64,000 nucleotides of DNA from Bacillus aerolatus (GTDB taxonomy: Bacteria; Bacillota; Bacilli; Bacillales; Domibacillaceae): the NCBI RefSeq assembly GCF_009183655.1, contig NZ_WEIO01000004.1:186001-250000 (forward strand). The letters are read 5' to 3'. Of this stretch, positions 35,819 through 44,711 are shown in pieces. Below the pieces are notes generated by a model that saw nothing but the letters and a program-made list of their open reading frames with translations, searched no databases and was not told the origin of the DNA. The translations under genes and the position numbers were made by a program. Each line of letters opens with the position of its first letter. Position 1 is the stretch's first letter.

Positions 35819-38800
35819 TTATGAGAAATACTTCATAATCCTATTTACTTTATTCTCTCCTAACGCCTCTTCTTCGTTATTTCCATAAGAATATTTCAAA
35901 ACATTCTCTCTGACCAGCTCTGATGAATCAATAAATAGCCACTTTTCAATCTCATCAATGCTTTTCAGTAAACTTTCCCCAACATCATCTTCAGGTAAGT
36001 TAATTTTTAAGATATCCTCTTGCAACTTGTTAGTTCTCATGGTAGTTTCTGTTTTGAAAGAAATTATTCCTCCCTGGCCGATATATGAACGAAGATCAAG
36101 AGAAAATTCATATTCTCCACTTTTCAACTTTTCTAATAGTGAAGCCGGCAAATCATATTCCCTTGCTGGAAAAAAGTTGGTTTCATTCATTCTTTTAGCA
36201 TTAGAAATGAACAGCTGAACGAAAAAGTTTTGATGGAATTTCTTCATAAAACCATCTTGTTTATTGATTAGCTCCTCTCTCAATAAACGTACAGTCTTTT
36301 CAATTTGCTCTTGCGCCTTTTTCATTACACTCGATTCATTCCGACCAACTTTCACCTCAATTGGGTACAAATGAATGACTAGCTCTTCTTGTTTTTGCTC
36401 TAACCCAATGACTAATAAATCATCACTGTGCTGTCCGGAAACCCCTAAATTTTTTGCAGTGAATACACCATTTCTCTTATTTAAGCTCACTGCCCCAGCT
36501 ACTCGCAGAATTTCTTCCAAGGAAACAGGAACCCATAAAATTCGCTCATGATCTAAATATGCTAGAGCTACCTTGATAGCAGCAATAATACTTAACTTTT
36601 CTCTAGTATATTGTCCCCGGCTTCCTACAATCTTTAACAGCCATTCACCATTAATCGTATTAAAATCTGAAATAATAGAATGTATTTTACTCGGGTTAAT
36701 TCCAGACTGAATAGGAAGCTTGTTTAAATAATCCTGAATTGCTCCAAAAAATTGTTTTGATTTTTTTGTTACAGTGATCGCATCATACTTTGTTGAAGAA
36801 GAATACTGATCACTATAATGAATAACAATGAGATCCTCGAAAAGATTTTCGAAAAAGTCTAGCTCTACCCCAGGATCAACAAACGTAGCCCATACAGAAT
36901 GTTCAAGAATATTTTCGATCATATCAATATCTTCATAAGAAGTTCTCGAAACAATTCCTCGCCCTTTTACATATGTGTTAGATGCTCCATTTTCCATATT
37001 GGCCGCTAATTCATTAATATAATAACTTGTAGCTAAAAGTAGATTGCCATCTATATTTAAATCCTTAGTACCAAATCCGCTTCGGTAATCTTCCTCGAAT
37101 TTACGAGATGGAACAGAAGAATATAGACCCTGCATAGATACCCCTGACTCAAGTTGATTCATTTGCTGTACAGCAAACTGTTGCTTAGCGTGCATTTTAT
37201 AAAATGTCACATGGGCATATTCTAAATCGCGAATTTCTTCTTTTATATAAAAGCTAACATTCCGTTGAATGATTTTAAAAATCTCATCTTCCGACAAATC
37301 CGTATTTGTTGTTTTTAATTTGAGTTGAAAAGATTGCGATAGTTCATTGGCATCCTTCAAAGAGCTAAATAATTCAGCTGATGACTCCCCAAGATTCGTT
37401 CGATAAATGAACACTTGTAGTACAAAAGGTTCAATAGGGTTTTTATCCAACTTTTCAATATACCATTGTAAGAGCCCTCTAATCGCCTGGTAATCATTTA
37501 AAACATTTACGATATTCATTTTAAACGGTGCCTTTGATTGACTAAGAAAATAATAGGTAAAGTGCTTTTCAAATTGTGAAAGCTTATCTTTTACAACTTT
37601 ATTCAAGAACAGGTCTGCGTCAGCGACATTAGCTAAATCGATTGTTTTATATACAACCCATCCCGGAATTGATTGCTGAGTATCAGGACTGTATACTTGA
37701 TTGGACTCCCCAAAGATATACGGAAGAAGACTATCCGGACGAAGACGTTCAAGTATAGTTAAATCAATTTTCTCTTGTTCAATTTCTTTTTCTTGTTGCA
37801 ACCTAAAAGCGACATTTAACGGATTAAATGGGGTAAGCCATATTTCTTCAGGTGTATGAATTGCCCCCAGGTAAAAAACATTTAACCCTATTCTTCCGGC
37901 TGGTTTCTCCTCACTTATTGAAGACACATGTTGGTTAAAAACCTTCAAATACTTCACCGCTCTGTCTACTGTTTCCCTACTCCATGTATGCAAAGACGGA
38001 GCCTGTTTGAAAAATGATGTTAAAAAGCGGCTATAAGCTTCCCGCAAGTCATCAGGTAGTATAATACTTTCATTTTTGATAAAAGAACCATTTTGATAAA
38101 AACCTGAAGCTACCCCATTTTTGAGCCATTCAATTTCAATTTCAATAAAGTTTCGATATGAGCTGCTTAAAGAAAAGTGAAACTCATTACTTACCACTTT
38201 TCCATCATCATAGGTAAACGCCATCTTCTCTTCCCGTCTAACTTGAGCTAATCTGGCCGCGTTGATTGGTACAAGGACACTTTTGTCTCCTTGTAATTCA
38301 ATTGGTAGAGAAATGTCTGATACCTTTAAGTAAAAGCGGATCACTTCCTCGCTTTCTGCTAGCTTCTCATCTACTTTACAAGTTAGCAGCGACTCACCCG
38401 GATAATCAATTATTTCTCCATTTTCACGCAAAGTGACTTGAGATTCTTCTCCAACTTCTCCGAATTGTACTTTATAGTCCCCCATCGGTATTACTAGTTG
38501 TTTGCTTCTAACATTCACTTCGTAACTGTATTGAAAACGATCTAAAACATTAGTTATTAAAGGGAGTATGCAAATATGCAACTCTACACTTAATGTCGTA
38601 CTATCCTCATGCTTATACACAATTTTTTCAAACAGGGGCTCTTTACCAATTTCCGGGAAGTGGATTTTTAACCGGTTCTTCTTTATCTCTATATCAGCAA
38701 GGCGTCCTTTTTTTAAATAAGACGATTGTAAAGAGCTTTTTTCACTGTGCTCAATACTAATGAAAGCCTCCAATTCAATTTCTTCTTGATTATCTGTAAA

Positions 38801-39760
38801 AATAATAACTTGATGCTTTCTTTTTCCAGCAGCCGTATCGCTAAGACGGCGACTAAAGGATTTAATATGATCCGGAAGTTTTAATTCCTTAAGCTCCACT
38901 CTCGTTTTCTTATTCAAATTTTGCCGGGCTTCATAAGATTTATAAACAGACTGAAAAGGCACCTCTTCCCAGTCTTCTTTTTTAAAAGTTGGAATATCCT
39001 TGGTCATGAAATACTTTTCCAACTCACTCTCATCCAAATTCAACTCTTTAATTCTTTTTACCGCGGTAAAAATTTCTCGATTTTTCTCAAGTCGTTTTTG
39101 TAAGTTCCCCCCTTTAAATGTGCTTAACTCTTTGTCCTTAAACAGTTCCATTTTGCTGTAGTCATTTATACTTAACGATCCTTTCATGACAATCTCCAAT
39201 ATGTCACGATAATCATAAAAGTTGATGAAGTGAGTTTTTCGTTCTTCATCTAGCTGATCAATATACTTGCTTAAAACGATCTTGTCTGTTTTATCCACAA
39301 TCGTTTCGGCAATTTCAGTTTTTACTTTTTTCGAAAGCTCATTTGTGTGGAAAGGCATGTTCTCGCTTTGGAGCGAGATACTTCCACCAGTAATGGAATC
39401 TAACTCTCCTGTAATAAGAAGCAGTAATGACTTCCCTTCCCATACGGTTCCTACCTCCTGATCACTGACACGGTTTCTAAGAGTTACAAGAAAATCTGGA
39501 GTGATTTCAGGACTATTATAAGCGATAATTAAATCTGGAGTTCTCTCATATGATATTAAAGGGGTCGTATAATCTTCACCGCTCTTTAATTTGTACGAAA
39601 ATGTGTCAGTAGTTATAATTCCGTTTAATGACTGGATAAAAGTCTCGATATCTTCCTGAGAGTTCAACTGGAGATAATAGCGTTCTCCAGCCATTAAGCT
39701 TTTCTCCTGAAAATATTCAGCAATATATTTAGCAATAAAATTAAAGAATTGGTTTGACAT
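35819..39760 (-). CDS. dptH: DptH-like PT-dependent restriction protein, short form
   Basis: About 1313 residues. Order and context (after DptF and DptG) plus features such as LLITGELDSITGGS near the N-terminus mark it as the DptH/DndH family. From memory, DptH proteins are about 1700 residues with a C-terminal HerA/FtsK-type ATPase. Here the protein ends shortly after a PD-(D/E)XK-like site (D1113, then E1135 and K1137 in YPIEVKVG) and a ...LPEDDVGESLL linker, with no convincing Walker A. The one match (GTVWEGKS, about 104-111) sits before a strand, not a helix. ATG at 39760 chosen for GGTGATG; it overlaps dptG by 20 bases. Confidence 0.75.
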   Translation of the reverse strand: MSNQFFNFIAKYIAEYFQEKSLMAGERYYLQLNSQEDIETFIQSLNGIITTDTFSYKLKSGEDYTTPLISYERTPDLIIAYNSPEITPDFLVTLRNRVSDQEVGTVWEGKSLLLLITGELDSITGGSISLQSENMPFHTNELSKKVKTEIAETIVDKTDKIVLSKYIDQLDEERKTHFINFYDYRDILEIVMKGSLSINDYSKMELFKDKELSTFKGGNLQKRLEKNREIFTAVKRIKELNLDESELEKYFMTKDIPTFKKEDWEEVPFQSVYKSYEARQNLNKKTRVELKELKLPDHIKSFSRRLSDTAAGKRKHQVIIFTDNQEEIELEAFISIEHSEKSSLQSSYLKKGRLADIEIKKNRLKIHFPEIGKEPLFEKIVYKHEDSTTLSVELHICILPLITNVLDRFQYSYEVNVRSKQLVIPMGDYKVQFGEVGEESQVTLRENGEIIDYPGESLLTCKVDEKLAESEEVIRFYLKVSDISLPIELQGDKSVLVPINAARLAQVRREEKMAFTYDDGKVVSNEFHFSLSSSYRNFIEIEIEWLKNGVASGFYQNGSFIKNESIILPDDLREAYSRFLTSFFKQAPSLHTWSRETVDRAVKYLKVFNQHVSSISEEKPAGRIGLNVFYLGAIHTPEEIWLTPFNPLNVAFRLQQEKEIEQEKIDLTILERLRPDSLLPYIFGESNQVYSPDTQQSIPGWVVYKTIDLANVADADLFLNKVVKDKLSQFEKHFTYYFLSQSKAPFKMNIVNVLNDYQAIRGLLQWYIEKLDKNPIEPFVLQVFIYRTNLGESSAELFSSLKDANELSQSFQLKLKTTNTDLSEDEIFKIIQRNVSFYIKEEIRDLEYAHVTFYKMHAKQQFAVQQMNQLESGVSMQGLYSSVPSRKFEEDYRSGFGTKDLNIDGNLLLATSYYINELAANMENGASNTYVKGRGIVSRTSYEDIDMIENILEHSVWATFVDPGVELDFFENLFEDLIVIHYSDQYSSSTKYDAITVTKKSKQFFGAIQDYLNKLPIQSGINPSKIHSIISDFNTINGEWLLKIVGSRGQYTREKLSIIAAIKVALAYLDHERILWVPVSLEEILRVAGAVSLNKRNGVFTAKNLGVSGQHSDDLLVIGLEQKQEELVIHLYPIEVKVGRNESSVMKKAQEQIEKTVRLLREELINKQDGFMKKFHQNFFVQLFISNAKRMNETNFFPAREYDLPASLLEKLKSGEYEFSLDLRSYIGQGGIISFKTETTMRTNKLQEDILKINLPEDDVGESLLKSIDEIEKWLFIDSSELVRENVLKYSYGNNEEEALGENKVNRIMKYFS

Positions 39761-41153
39761 ATTGTGCATCACCACTATCACTCTTTTTTTCAATATGATT
39801 TAATTGGTCTAATAGCTTTATGGCTTCTCCTCTTGAATAACGGTCGAATATAACTCCCCTTTTTTCAAGCTGTGCAAATAATTCCTTCAAAGGTATCTTC
39901 CGATCTTTAACTGCTACTGCACAAAGTAAAAGGAAAAGCTCTTGTGTAAGGTTCAGTATATTCCCGTGCCTTCCCCTGCTCTTAAGAGCTACGGAAGAAC
40001 CAACTTGATCTATATTCTTTCCATATTTAATGCATACCTCTTCACTCATCCCTTTTTTCAGACAGTTAAATAACTCCCTGAATAAATCTGTGAATTGCCC
40101 TTCTTCTAAAGCTGTGGGGAGCTCTACCTTTGCAAATTCACAATAAGTTTTAATCCATTCCTGCAGGGCTTTTTTCTCAATTTGTTGCTGTTCTTCAGAT
40201 AAACAAAGTACTTTCTCCAGCACCTCGTGATAGGTAAAGAATTCTCTTGAATCTCCTTTATTTAATGAATGATAGCTTAAGTGAGATTGGCAATGGATAT
40301 GAACAAACAAACTTTTAGCATGATCTTTTACAAGACTATAATCTTTTACAGCATCCCGGTAAGACCCTATACCAGTTTCCCAATCTAAAACAAAGTGCAA
40401 TGCCTTCACTTCTTTTGTAGCATAACTTCCAAAGCTTTGTGAGGAAAGCAACAGTTGGAGAATATATTGAAAAACATAATAATGAAGCAGTAAAGGGAAT
40501 TGTTTAAGAAAGTATTCTTTTTTCCCACTAAGATAAATAAAGTCTTGCTGGAATATGTTTACTAATGATTGATTAACTCTTGAATAAGACGCCCGTGCTT
40601 GTTTCTTCTTGTTTTCTTCCATAACCGGCAATGATTCGATAATCATCTGTGTTAGCAGATTATCAGTTTCTTTATTTAAGAAAATCTCTCTAATCTCTTC
40701 TTTTTCTTCATAGAAAACCTCGTGAATAAAACGGGCATATTTTTTCTTTTCATTTTCGTCTTTTTCCCCTAAGGCAATATACAAGAATAAATAGAGGTGC
40801 AAAGGGCGAACCTTCTTGTTTTCGCCGTATAAATAATCTTCTAAAAACCCAATAAAAACTTCTTCCGACTCATCATCGTCAAACTCTATCCCTTGGGTAA
40901 CCTTATTAACCAACGGCTTATCCGAGAAACCATCCTCGTCTTCTAGTAATGCAGCTGGTATTTTTTTACCCGTTGTGTAGCGAATTAATTCCCCTACAAT
41001 CTCTCGGAAACTATCTTTAAATACACTTGTAACCTTCGAAGAATTAAAAGGAAGAGCACTCTTTACAGTCCCCGTATCGTGGGTTAATCCATTTTTGGAT
41101 TGTTTCTTTGCTAAAACCCTTTCAATTTCTTCAAATTCGAAAAAACGTTCCAT
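39741..41153 (-). CDS. dptG: DptG, PT-dependent restriction protein
   Basis: A 470-residue, mainly helical protein assigned as DptG (DndG) by position between DptF and DptH and by size. It has no obvious catalytic motif; charged helices (EKKKYARFIHEVFYEEKEEI) and a C-terminal KEVKALHFVLDWETGIGSYR-like middle are seen. It is thought to bridge the restriction complex. Its ATG directly abuts the dptF stop (TAGATG). Identity is from context; I cannot confirm by search. Confidence 0.7.
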   Translation of the reverse strand: MERFFEFEEIERVLAKKQSKNGLTHDTGTVKSALPFNSSKVTSVFKDSFREIVGELIRYTTGKKIPAALLEDEDGFSDKPLVNKVTQGIEFDDDESEEVFIGFLEDYLYGENKKVRPLHLYLFLYIALGEKDENEKKKYARFIHEVFYEEKEEIREIFLNKETDNLLTQMIIESLPVMEENKKKQARASYSRVNQSLVNIFQQDFIYLSGKKEYFLKQFPLLLHYYVFQYILQLLLSSQSFGSYATKEVKALHFVLDWETGIGSYRDAVKDYSLVKDHAKSLFVHIHCQSHLSYHSLNKGDSREFFTYHEVLEKVLCLSEEQQQIEKKALQEWIKTYCEFAKVELPTALEEGQFTDLFRELFNCLKKGMSEEVCIKYGKNIDQVGSSVALKSRGRHGNILNLTQELFLLLCAVAVKDRKIPLKELFAQLEKRGVIFDRYSRGEAIKLLDQLNHIEKKSDSGDAQYVKPIL

Positions 41154-43469
41154 CTATTGTTCCACCTTTTCAAATGCATAAGATGATGTGAAAACATTTT
41201 GATTTAGTTTATAAAATTCTTTGTTCTCATGATGATGAATAAGCAGTGGCTGATTTTTCTTGCCGATTCTTAATATACTTTCCATGAAATGAACAAAAGT
41301 CAGTCCATCTTCCTGGTCTTGATTACTTGGTCTATACCCTCTCGTTACATGATAAAGAAGAATAAACAGCGGATAATCTATTTCAAGACAAATAGCATCT
41401 TCAGGGTGATCTACATCATATGAAACGTATAATCGAATGACTCCTTCAAATGTGTCCATTTCTTTTTCAAGAATCGCTTTTTTCATTCCAAAGACTGGCT
41501 CAAAATTTAACTTTTGAGCTACTCTATAATTCTCAGTTAACTTATTCAAATAAACATAACCTTGCTTTGGAGAGCCTCTCCAATTAATAACAGCCGAGTG
41601 TACTAATCCATATAGTTTTTGAAGCACCCTTTTATCTTGACGGTTGTATGCATATAAATAGTTGGCGTACAACGAAAAAATTTCTTCTTGCTCTATTTTA
41701 ACTTTATTTGTTAAATAGATACTTCTTATAAAAGTTTCCGTAATTAATTTTAACGTCTGATCGCCAACCACAGTTTCCTCTGTATCATTTTCCATTAATT
41801 TGGCAATCGGCTCAAAAAGTGTGCTTGTTATGTGGTCTTTTAAATATTTCTGTATAGATTTATTAAAATAATTAAGATTATATAAATCATTCATCACTTG
41901 ATCAAAAAAATGATCTCTAGTATGAATTGGATCCATTTCGGCGAAAGCTCTTAAAATATCTGAACGTTCTCCTCTTGTAAAAAGCAAATTTACAAGTGAA
42001 TAACTTAATCTTTCGTGTTCGAGCAGATTTTCTTGTCTTAGCTCAAAAACGTCAACATCACTCGGAATTAAAATATCTGCTAAGAAGTTTAAAAAAGAAC
42101 GTGTTGACACAACAAGCTTATCTTTTAAAATGACTTGACATAACAACAAATCAATTTTATTTTGAAATTCACTATCACTTAATAAATCAAAATTCAAATG
42201 CACAATTGTATTTATTCCGTTTTCAATATCTTTTCGGTAAGCAGCATAAAAAGGGTTTTCTAATGATGGAGTGGTAACTCGCTCCATCAGCCTTAAGAAA
42301 TAGCTGGAAAACATCTTTCCTTCTGTCAACGTAAATGGTTGTGATGCAGAAAAGTTAATAAGGGTAAACTCATTATTAGCAACCATCATTTTTGCTTCAT
42401 TTGAAAATAGACTGCTTTCATGAATGAATTGATGGATTCTCTCAAAAGATTGTTGTTCAAACGTGGTGGAGATAAAATTATTAATAACGCCCAAGTTAAT
42501 TGCCACAATGACTTTTTGCGGTTTTTTTGGATCATCCTTATCGCTGAAAGCGGATAGCTTCTCAGCCAAAGTTTCCAAACTGCTTTTTCTCGGGTCATCA
42601 CTTTCCGTTGCATCATTTATAATTAGAAAGTCTTCTACTAATTTTGGCTTGTTTTGCTGCAAGTAGGAAATTAAATGAGATTTGCCATCACCAACGCTTC
42701 CAGCTAAAAATATAAGCGTTCTCTCTTGATTTTTCGCATTTTCTAGCGCTTCTTCCACCAAATTCTGGATAGGTCTTTCCACATGCAAGTAATTCTTAAA
42801 GTGGTCGAAGCTACCTTTATCAGCATTTTCTAGCGCTTCTTTTGAAGATGCTCTAAGACGCTCCAATTCCCTAACAAGATAACTCCGACCTTCTTTTAGT
42901 GGCTCTAACGCATATTCTTTTGGTGCTTCACTTTCTTCTGCCCCTTCACTCGGTTCTACTATAGGGGATGGATGAAGTGCTTTTTCACCAGCTAACTCTT
43001 TAATGTGTTGCTGGACAAGCTGTTCAATCATTTCTTTGTCTATCTCCGGCTGCTTTGCTTTTGGTTCTTTGTAGTCCGGCAAGACAATCTCCTCGCCTAA
43101 ATACTTGTTAATATACCATTTGCTCAATTGATGGATGACACGGTGAGCCTTTAATGCATTAATAATGTAATCACCGGACGATTCATGAGCAGCCTTGTTT
43201 CCATTGATACGAATAAAGCTCATCGCTTCATATACTTGATTTTTAAAAACCTTCCTTTGATATAGCTTCTCAATCCGATCCTTTAGGCTTACGTTATAAA
43301 TAGCTTCATATTTTTCTCTATTAAAAATATCCTCTACAAGTGATTCAACAAAAGTTCTTGACTTCACTAAAGCTGAAGCGGATTCCAGAAAAATAAGATC
43401 ATCAATTTTTAAAGCAATATCGTATAGCTCTTTATTGAAAGGTTCAAGAAACGAGCAGTACTGGCCCAT
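41154..43469 (-). CDS. dptF: DptF, PT-dependent restriction ATPase with HEPN-like N-terminus
   Basis: About 771 residues. The first 125 residues look like a DUF4145/HEPN-type helical domain (SFIRINGNKAAHES). A linker leads to the DptF NTPase core with Walker A GSVGDGKS at about 257-264, followed by IINDATESDDPRKS, a family hallmark. It is expected to regulate or power cleavage of non-phosphorothioated DNA with DptG and DptH. ATG at 43469 chosen for GGAGG eight bases upstream; 43484 lacks one. It heads the minus-strand dptFGH operon, divergent from dndB and sharing its promoter region. Confidence 0.85.
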   Translation of the reverse strand: MGQYCSFLEPFNKELYDIALKIDDLIFLESASALVKSRTFVESLVEDIFNREKYEAIYNVSLKDRIEKLYQRKVFKNQVYEAMSFIRINGNKAAHESSGDYIINALKAHRVIHQLSKWYINKYLGEEIVLPDYKEPKAKQPEIDKEMIEQLVQQHIKELAGEKALHPSPIVEPSEGAEESEAPKEYALEPLKEGRSYLVRELERLRASSKEALENADKGSFDHFKNYLHVERPIQNLVEEALENAKNQERTLIFLAGSVGDGKSHLISYLQQNKPKLVEDFLIINDATESDDPRKSSLETLAEKLSAFSDKDDPKKPQKVIVAINLGVINNFISTTFEQQSFERIHQFIHESSLFSNEAKMMVANNEFTLINFSASQPFTLTEGKMFSSYFLRLMERVTTPSLENPFYAAYRKDIENGINTIVHLNFDLLSDSEFQNKIDLLLCQVILKDKLVVSTRSFLNFLADILIPSDVDVFELRQENLLEHERLSYSLVNLLFTRGERSDILRAFAEMDPIHTRDHFFDQVMNDLYNLNYFNKSIQKYLKDHITSTLFEPIAKLMENDTEETVVGDQTLKLITETFIRSIYLTNKVKIEQEEIFSLYANYLYAYNRQDKRVLQKLYGLVHSAVINWRGSPKQGYVYLNKLTENYRVAQKLNFEPVFGMKKAILEKEMDTFEGVIRLYVSYDVDHPEDAICLEIDYPLFILLYHVTRGYRPSNQDQEDGLTFVHFMESILRIGKKNQPLLIHHHENKEFYKLNQNVFTSSYAFEKVEQ

Positions 43470-43544
43470 TTTTATAACCTCCATATCCTTGTCAATTTTC
43501 CTCTTATTTTAACATACTTAATTTCTACCTTTTGAAGTTAATTA

Positions 43545-43574
43545 TTTACTTCTTTAGTACGTACGTAATATAAT
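43545..43574 (+). promoter_or_regulatory. Probable sigma-A promoter of the dnd operon
   Basis: A perfect TATAAT at 43569-43574 with a weak TTTACT-type -35 about 17-18 bases upstream. The first TACGTACGTA palindrome lies in the spacer right against the -10. Confidence 0.6.
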
Positions 43575-43599
43575 AAAAGAAGGTGATTTTACGTACGTA
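43558..43599. promoter_or_regulatory. Paired TACGTACGTA operators, candidate DndB sites
   Basis: Two identical 10-bp palindromes TACGTACGTA at 43558-43567 and 43590-43599, centres 32 bp apart (about three helical turns), flank the -10 box of the dnd promoter. The second lies between the promoter and the ribosome binding site of dndB. DndB is a known repressor of its own operon in other bacteria, where reported sites also contain TACG...CGTA halves. Autoregulation here is inferred. Confidence 0.7.
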
Positions 43600-43610
43600 G
43601 AGGTGATTAG

Positions 43611-44711
43611 ATGGAAGCCGGATTTAATTATAATTTCCCTGCTATTCGCGGTTATCAAGCAGGAAAAGAATATTATATTGCAATGTGTCCTTTAAAAATT
43701 ATACCCAGACTTTTTTTATTTGATGAAGATGAAATCCCGCCAGAACACAGAGCTCAAAGAATTCTGAATAAAAGTAGAATCCCTGACATCACCAATTATA
43801 TTGTTGAAAACCGAAATGATTATGTCTTTTCTTCTTTAACTGCTTCTGTTGATGGCGAAATTCATTTTACCGCATTCTCAGAAGAGCCCGGCAAAAAAGA
43901 TATTGGAAATTTATCCATCTCTTTGGATTCACGTTTCCTCATTAATGATGGCCAGCATCGGAGAGCGGCAATAGAAGAAGCGTTAAAAATACAACCTGAT
44001 CTTGGCAACGAAACAATTTCAGTAGTTTTCTACCATGATACAGCTCTGAAACGCTCTCAGCAGATTTTTTCTGATCTAAACCGACATGCAGTAAATACAA
44101 CGTCATCCATTGGAATTTTGTATGACCATCGTGATAAAATGTCTCTCGTTACAAAATTAATTGTAGAAGAGATTGCGTTTTTACGCCGATACACCGATAA
44201 AGAAAAAGTTTCTTTATCTAAAAATTCACCAAAAATTGTTGCATTAAACCATATCTATAATACTAACCTGCGCCTATTGAATATAAAAAAAGGCGACTTG
44301 ATTGTAGAAGGAGATGAGCAGTTTTTAATCGAATTTTGGAACCTCTTCTCGGATTCTATCACTGAATGGAAACTTATAATGAACAGAGAATTAACCCCTA
44401 AAGAATTGCGAATGAGCTTTATTGTTGGACACGGCGTTTTTCTAGAAAGCATCGGCATAGTAGGACATTACCTAAGATTGTTTCATTTCGATAACTGGAA
44501 AAGTATTTTATCAAAATTACAAAATATAGATTGGTCTCGCTCCAATCATGAACTTTGGTTAGGCAGAGCATTTAATCAAAACGGAAGAATTCAAAAGAAC
44601 TCTCATACAGTTATGCTAACAGCAATCCAAATAAAAAAACAGCTGGGTCTTGCTTTAACGGAGCAAGAGCAAAGAACCGAAGAGTCTTTTCAGAAAGGAA
44701 GGTCATTATGA
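43611..44711 (+). CDS. dndB: DndB, regulator of DNA phosphorothioation
   Basis: A 366-residue protein of the DGQHR family: DGQHRR at 113-118 in FLINDGQHRRAA is the defining motif. DndB acts as a transcriptional repressor of dnd genes and modulates modification. The ATG has GAGGTG upstream. It is first in the dndBCDEA operon, and its stop overlaps the dndC start (ATGA). It likely binds the TACGTACGTA pair in its own promoter. Confidence 0.93.
   Translation: MEAGFNYNFPAIRGYQAGKEYYIAMCPLKIIPRLFLFDEDEIPPEHRAQRILNKSRIPDITNYIVENRNDYVFSSLTASVDGEIHFTAFSEEPGKKDIGNLSISLDSRFLINDGQHRRAAIEEALKIQPDLGNETISVVFYHDTALKRSQQIFSDLNRHAVNTTSSIGILYDHRDKMSLVTKLIVEEIAFLRRYTDKEKVSLSKNSPKIVALNHIYNTNLRLLNIKKGDLIVEGDEQFLIEFWNLFSDSITEWKLIMNRELTPKELRMSFIVGHGVFLESIGIVGHYLRLFHFDNWKSILSKLQNIDWSRSNHELWLGRAFNQNGRIQKNSHTVMLTAIQIKKQLGLALTEQEQRTEESFQKGRSL

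Noticed and set aside
35819-39760. Walker A in DptH at GTVWEGKS
   Set aside because: The motif matches by letters but is followed by a beta-strand-like LLLLITG rather than a helix, and no Walker B partner is evident.
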